DNA from: Paraburkholderia bannensis NBRC 103871
GTDB lineage: Bacteria; Pseudomonadota; Gammaproteobacteria; Burkholderiales; Burkholderiaceae
Assembly: GCF_000685015.1 (NCBI RefSeq)
Contig: NZ_BAYA01000030.1
Coordinates: 1 to 64,000 of the forward strand
Direction of reading: 5' to 3'
DNA: 64,000 nt
The translations under genes were made by a program, and so were the position numbers. Below, one piece after another: positions 60,497-64,000 of the stretch. Each line of letters begins with the position of its first letter. Within the stretch, counting starts at the first letter, position 1. The notes under the pieces were generated by a model, which worked only from the letters and a program-made list of their open reading frames with translations, was not told where the DNA came from and ran no database searches.

Positions 60497-60793
60497 ATGC
60501 AATCACCGACCGGCTCGGTCGTGGCGCTCAGCTCGGCGGCCTCGACGATGTTTTCGATCGGCATGATCTTTCTTGGCTACTGGGGCCTGCACGAGGCCGC
60601 GCCATGGCATTTCGGCGACCGCGTGATCGTGGTGCTCGCACTCGCGGGCTTCGCGTGCCTTGGCAGCGTGCCGTGGCTGGCCACTTCGCCCGCGCCGCCC
60701 GGCGACGAGCGGCGCTTCCTGCTCGCGCGCCGCCTGTTCGTGGCGGGCGCCGCCGCGGTGTGGCTGTCGATCACGCTTTCGCTGATTCTCTAG
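60497..60793 (+). CDS. Small integral membrane protein, hypothetical
   Basis: The 98-residue product has three predicted hydrophobic segments (about 13-30, 41-62 and 82-98) and a charged loop DERRFLLARR before the last. The ATG at 60497 has GGGGGAGA upstream. No family is recognised. The good ribosome-binding site and third-position GC support a real gene. It lies 77 bp before the penicillin-binding protein start and could be cotranscribed with it. Confidence 0.65.
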   Translation: MQSPTGSVVALSSAASTMFSIGMIFLGYWGLHEAAPWHFGDRVIVVLALAGFACLGSVPWLATSPAPPGDERRFLLARRLFVAGAAAVWLSITLSLIL

Positions 60794-60869
60794 GGCCGCC
60801 AGGCTTGCCGAAAGGCGGCCCGCGCAGTTTTGGTACGATGCACGCTTTGCCAGCCATCCCGTTGCCCGC

Positions 60870-63452
60870 GTGAAGCGTCCTGTGTCGTTTATCCTCGCCC
60901 AAGCGGCGAAGTGGTTCTCCTGCCTGAAGCCCCTGATGTCGCGAGCCTGCGCACTCGTGCGCCCGCGGCTCGCGCAGGGCCTCCATCATCTGCGTCATCC
61001 GACCCGGCGTGGCGTGCTGATCGCCGTCGCGGCGGTGCCCGCGGCCGTCGTGCTCTACGTGCTGGTGCTGATTCCGTTTACGCCCAGCATCGGCGACATC
61101 CGCAAGGCGCGCGTCGACCAGCCGGCGCAGATCGTGTCGGCGGACGGCAAGGTGCTCGCCGAATTCAAGCCGTCGAACCGCGAATGGGTGCCGCTCGCGC
61201 AGATTTCGCCGCATATGGTCGATGCGCTGATCTCGACCGAGGATCACCGCTTCTACGAGCACCACGGCATTGACTTCAAGCGCACGGCGGGCGCGGCGCT
61301 GCACACGTTCTCGGGCGCGCGCCAGGGCGGCTCGACCATCACGCAGCAGCTCGCGCGCAATCTGTATCCCGACGAGATCGGCCGCGCGCCCACGCTCACG
61401 CGCAAGATCAAGGAGGCGATAACGGCCTTCAAGATCGAGGCTGTCTACAGCAAGCCGCAGATCCTCGAAACCTATCTGAACACGGTGCCGTTCCTGTACA
61501 ACGCGTTCGGCATCGAGATGGCGGCGCGCACGTACTTCGGCGTATCGGCCGACCAGCTCACGGTGCTGCAGGCCGCGACGCTCACCGGCATGCTCAAGGG
61601 CAACGCCTACTACAACCCGGTGATCAATCCCGAGCGCGCGCTCGCGCGCCGCAACACCGTGCTCTCGCAGATGGTGAAGTACGGCAAGCTCACGCCCGCG
61701 CAGTTCGCGACGCTCTCCAAAAAGCCGCTGCGCCTCGACTTCGAGCGCCAGACCGAGCCGCCCGGCCCGGCGCCGCATTTCGCGCAGCAGCTGCGCAAGT
61801 GGCTGATTGCGTGGGCCGACCGCAACGACTACAACATCTACTCCGACGGTCTGGTTGTGCGAACAACCATCGATTCGCGTTTGCAGTCGATGGCCACGGC
61901 CTCGCTCAAGCAGCATGCCAATCAGTTGCAGGGCATTGCGAATGGCGCCTGGAGCGGCCGCAGCGGCTGCTCGGCGGACAATGACCTGTTCAAGAGCTTC
62001 ATGCGCGAAACGCCCGATTTCAAGGCGGCGCGCGATGCAGGCGCAAGCGACGCGGACGCGCTCAAGAAGCTCGCGGCCGACCGCAACTTCATGCGCGGAC
62101 TGTGCAAGGCGAAAACCGACGTGCAGGCAGGCTTTATCGCCATCGATCCGCGTGACGGCCAGATCAAGGCGTGGGTGGGCAGCCGCGACTTCCAGGACGA
62201 GCCGTTCGATCACGTGCAGCAGGCGCGCCGCCAGCCGGGTTCGACGTTCAAGGCCTTTGTGTACGGCGCGGCTTTTGCGAACGGTGCGAAGCCAACCGAC
62301 ACGATCATCGACCAGGCCGTGGAAATGCCGCTCGAAGGCGGGGAAATCTGGCGTCCTAACGATGATGTTCCGCCCAGCAACAAGCCGATGTCGCTGCGTG
62401 ACGCGTTGGCGTTTTCGCGCAACCGCATCACCGCGCAGGTGATGCAGGCGGTCGGCCCGGACAAGGTCGCGCGTCTTGCGCGTGCGATGGGCGTGCGCGA
62501 CAGCCAGCTCAACCCGGTGCCCTCGCTTGCGCTCGGCACGAGCCCGGTCACGCTCAAGGAAATGGTGTCGGCGTACAGCACGATTGCCAACGACGGCGTC
62601 TATCTGGAGCCGCGCATGGTCACGCGCATCGAAGACAGCAAGGGCGAAGTGCTCGCCGAATTCGGCAGCGCCTCGCCCGAGCGCGCGCTGTCCGCCGACG
62701 CGGATCGCACGCTGCTCGACACGATGCGCGACGTGGTGAATCGCGGCACGGGTTCGAGCATCCGCACGCGCTTTGGCATTCGCGCCGATGTGGCGGGCAA
62801 GACCGGCACGACCCAGGACAACGCCGACGGCTGGTTCATCCTGATGGATCCGCAACTGGTCGCGGGCGCGTGGGTGGGCTTCGACGATGGCCGCGTCACG
62901 CTCAATAGCGACTACTGGGGGCAGGGCGCGCGCAGCGCGTTGCCGATCGTCGGCGACTTCTTCCAGCGCGCGCTGCGCCAGCGCATCGTCGATCCGCGCG
63001 CGCGCTTCGATACCGAAGTCACGCCGGGTGCGTTCGAGCAGTTCCGCGACCGCCTGAAGACGTGGATGGATTCGCTGTTCGCGTCGAAGCAGGCCGAAGC
63101 GCCGCGCCCGGTGACGCCGATCAAGCGCGCGCCGGTGGCGGAGCCGTCGGAAGTGCCGCCGTCGAGCGGCGTGCAGGCGGCGACGCCGGCGGCTTCAACG
63201 GCTTCGGAGGCAGCGGCAGCGTCCGAGGCGGCTGCGGCGTCGGCGATCCTGAACGGCGTGACGCCGCCCGCATCGAACGTGCCGCCGATTCTCGGGCCGT
63301 CGGGCGCTTCGCAGCATGGGCCTGCGCAGCCTTCGTCGCAGGAACCGCCGTATCCCTCGCAGGAACCGTCGCTTGCGCCCACGCCGACACCCGATGACGC
63401 CGATTCGAGCGGCGGCGCGCCAGCGCAGTACACCCCGGCGCAGGGCAACTGA
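60870..63452 (+). CDS. Class A penicillin-binding protein (bifunctional, PBP1A-like)
   Basis: The 860-residue product has a cytoplasmic N-terminus, one membrane helix at about 47-70, and a GT51 glycosyltransferase domain with catalytic Glu in STEDHRFYEHHG (E124) and GGSTITQQLARN at 153-164. The transpeptidase domain has STFK (Ser458/Lys461), SRN at 516-518 and KTGTT at 644-648. SRN replaces the more common SxN spacing residue but is acceptable. A Pro/Ala/Ser-rich tail covers 750-860. It polymerises and cross-links peptidoglycan in the periplasm. The start is GTG at 60870; an ATG at 60939 would shorten it by 23 residues. Confidence 0.93.
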   Translation: MKRPVSFILAQAAKWFSCLKPLMSRACALVRPRLAQGLHHLRHPTRRGVLIAVAAVPAAVVLYVLVLIPFTPSIGDIRKARVDQPAQIVSADGKVLAEFKPSNREWVPLAQISPHMVDALISTEDHRFYEHHGIDFKRTAGAALHTFSGARQGGSTITQQLARNLYPDEIGRAPTLTRKIKEAITAFKIEAVYSKPQILETYLNTVPFLYNAFGIEMAARTYFGVSADQLTVLQAATLTGMLKGNAYYNPVINPERALARRNTVLSQMVKYGKLTPAQFATLSKKPLRLDFERQTEPPGPAPHFAQQLRKWLIAWADRNDYNIYSDGLVVRTTIDSRLQSMATASLKQHANQLQGIANGAWSGRSGCSADNDLFKSFMRETPDFKAARDAGASDADALKKLAADRNFMRGLCKAKTDVQAGFIAIDPRDGQIKAWVGSRDFQDEPFDHVQQARRQPGSTFKAFVYGAAFANGAKPTDTIIDQAVEMPLEGGEIWRPNDDVPPSNKPMSLRDALAFSRNRITAQVMQAVGPDKVARLARAMGVRDSQLNPVPSLALGTSPVTLKEMVSAYSTIANDGVYLEPRMVTRIEDSKGEVLAEFGSASPERALSADADRTLLDTMRDVVNRGTGSSIRTRFGIRADVAGKTGTTQDNADGWFILMDPQLVAGAWVGFDDGRVTLNSDYWGQGARSALPIVGDFFQRALRQRIVDPRARFDTEVTPGAFEQFRDRLKTWMDSLFASKQAEAPRPVTPIKRAPVAEPSEVPPSSGVQAATPAASTASEAAAASEAAAASAILNGVTPPASNVPPILGPSGASQHGPAQPSSQEPPYPSQEPSLAPTPTPDDADSSGGAPAQYTPAQGN

Positions 63453-63482
63453 GGCGCCGGGTGAAGCGCGCGCGGGCGCCCA

Positions 63483-64000
63483 TCAGGACGCCCGCGCCAG
63501 CACCTGCCCGTATCCTCCGCATGCGCTGACGTACGCGCCGCCGGGGCGCAGGCCCAGCGGCGTGAAAGGCGTGCAGGTCGTCGCACCGGACGCCAGCAAT
63601 GTGGCGTCCAAACTGGCGTGCGATGTTGCGTCCGATGTGGTCTCATCTCCGCGCTCGTCCCACGCGAGCGCATAGCGCCGCCCGGTGTCCCATTGCGCGA
63701 ACGCGGGGCGCAGCGCCAGCGCGCCGTGCCGCACGTTGCCCAGTCCGCGCCAGACGAACGAGTCGCGCACCTCGAACACCTCATCCACTAGCCGCTGGGC
63801 GCCAATGTCGCCGGCTTCCGTCACGGCGCGCGTGTACTGGTTTTCCGTATCGGCGCGGCATTCGTTGATCTGGCCGACGAGCATCAACACGGCCTGCAGC
63901 ACGTCGGTCGCCTCGGGCCCCGCGATCACGACCGGCTTGACGAAATCGCGCGAAATCGACCGATACGGCGATACGCCGATCACCTCGCTCACGTGCGAGG
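63483..64000 (-). CDS. hypD: HypD-like hydrogenase maturation protein, 3' part (runs off the right edge)
   Basis: The frame is open to the window edge and encodes about 171 C-terminal residues. HypD-type segments in order are HVSEVIGVSPYRSISRDFVK, PVVIAGPEATDVLQAVLMLV, ENQYTRAVTEAGDIGAQRLV and SFVWRGLGNVRH. HypD helps assemble the Fe(CN)2CO centre of [NiFe]-hydrogenases. The C-terminal cysteine-rich iron-sulfur motif is poorly kept: one Cys in TTCTPF and one in SACGGYGQ remain, and the preceding CxxF-type cysteines are missing. The 5' part lies outside the window, so I cannot judge the catalytic N-terminal CGGH region. Confidence 0.75.
   Translation of the reverse strand, partial: SHVSEVIGVSPYRSISRDFVKPVVIAGPEATDVLQAVLMLVGQINECRADTENQYTRAVTEAGDIGAQRLVDEVFEVRDSFVWRGLGNVRHGALALRPAFAQWDTGRRYALAWDERGDETTSDATSHASLDATLLASGATTCTPFTPLGLRPGGAYVSACGGYGQVLARAS

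Noticed and set aside
60771..62855. A long minus-strand frame opposite the penicillin-binding protein gene
   Set aside because: Shadow of a certain gene with complete transpeptidase and glycosyltransferase motifs.
63470..63497. GC-rich hairpin between the penicillin-binding protein gene and hypD (GCGCGGGCG / CGCCCGCGC)
   Set aside because: No T-run, and it overlaps the hypD coding end; not convincing as a terminator.

Overview
The window is GC-rich DNA, apart from a few small AT-richer intergenic patches, with the gene content and codon style of a Burkholderiales bacterium. Paraburkholderia, Caballeronia or Burkholderia is the best guess. The evidence is the protein families, the betaproteobacterial style of the signal peptides and intergenic motifs, and the polysaccharide locus; this is inference from recognised families, not a database match. 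I see no rRNA, tRNA, CRISPR array, transposase or prophage structural gene.

Layout. 1-8.5 kb holds housekeeping and unrelated genes: release factor 3 (prfC), a membrane diguanylate cyclase, a CoA-ligase-like/GNAT protein acetyltransferase with a shortened ATP-grasp region, a conserved hypothetical and a TPR/O-GlcNAc-transferase-like protein. 8.5-19 kb is a sugar catabolic island: an IclR regulator divergent from a nine-gene unit. That unit encodes a ribose-type ABC importer, an aldo/keto reductase, a lactonase, a two-part UxaA-type dehydratase, an SDR dehydrogenase and an FAH-family hydrolase. The set fits non-phosphorylative L-fucose oxidation to pyruvate plus lactate. 19-23 kb is a two-partner secretion pair (tpsB-tpsA) with an unusually short exoprotein. 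23-29 kb holds a thioesterase, a chemoreceptor, an AGE-family sugar epimerase, an MgtC-type membrane protein, a Pro/Ala-rich membrane protein and a small-ORF region with repeated GGGAAAACCC motifs.

29-59 kb is a large Wzx/Wzy exopolysaccharide locus. It contains a WcaI-type glycosyltransferase, an AraC-type regulator, manC, a WcaJ/WbaP-type initiating transferase, wza, wzc, gmd, fcl, four more putative glycosyltransferases, a Wzy-like polymerase, WcaF-type and other acyltransferases (four in total), Wzx, a 1,206-residue membrane-anchored beta-propeller/carbohydrate-binding-like protein, galU and gmm. ManC, Gmd and Fcl together make GDP-L-fucose, so the polymer is probably fucosylated and colanic-acid-like. 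The window therefore carries both a pathway to build L-fucose into a polymer and one to oxidise L-fucose. No phosphomannomutase, Wzb phosphatase or UDP-glucose dehydrogenase is present in the window.

59-64 kb returns to scattered genes: an intergenic region with paired DnaA-box-like nonamers, a YjdM/PhnA zinc-ribbon protein, a flavin-reductase-like protein, a small membrane protein, a class A penicillin-binding protein and, running off the right edge, a HypD-like hydrogenase maturation gene whose C-terminal cysteine motif looks incomplete. The strongest candidates for something not yet described are the 1,206-residue protein in the polysaccharide operon, the coupling of fucose synthesis and degradation, the paired DnaA-box repeats and the small-ORF/repeat region near 28.8-29.1 kb.
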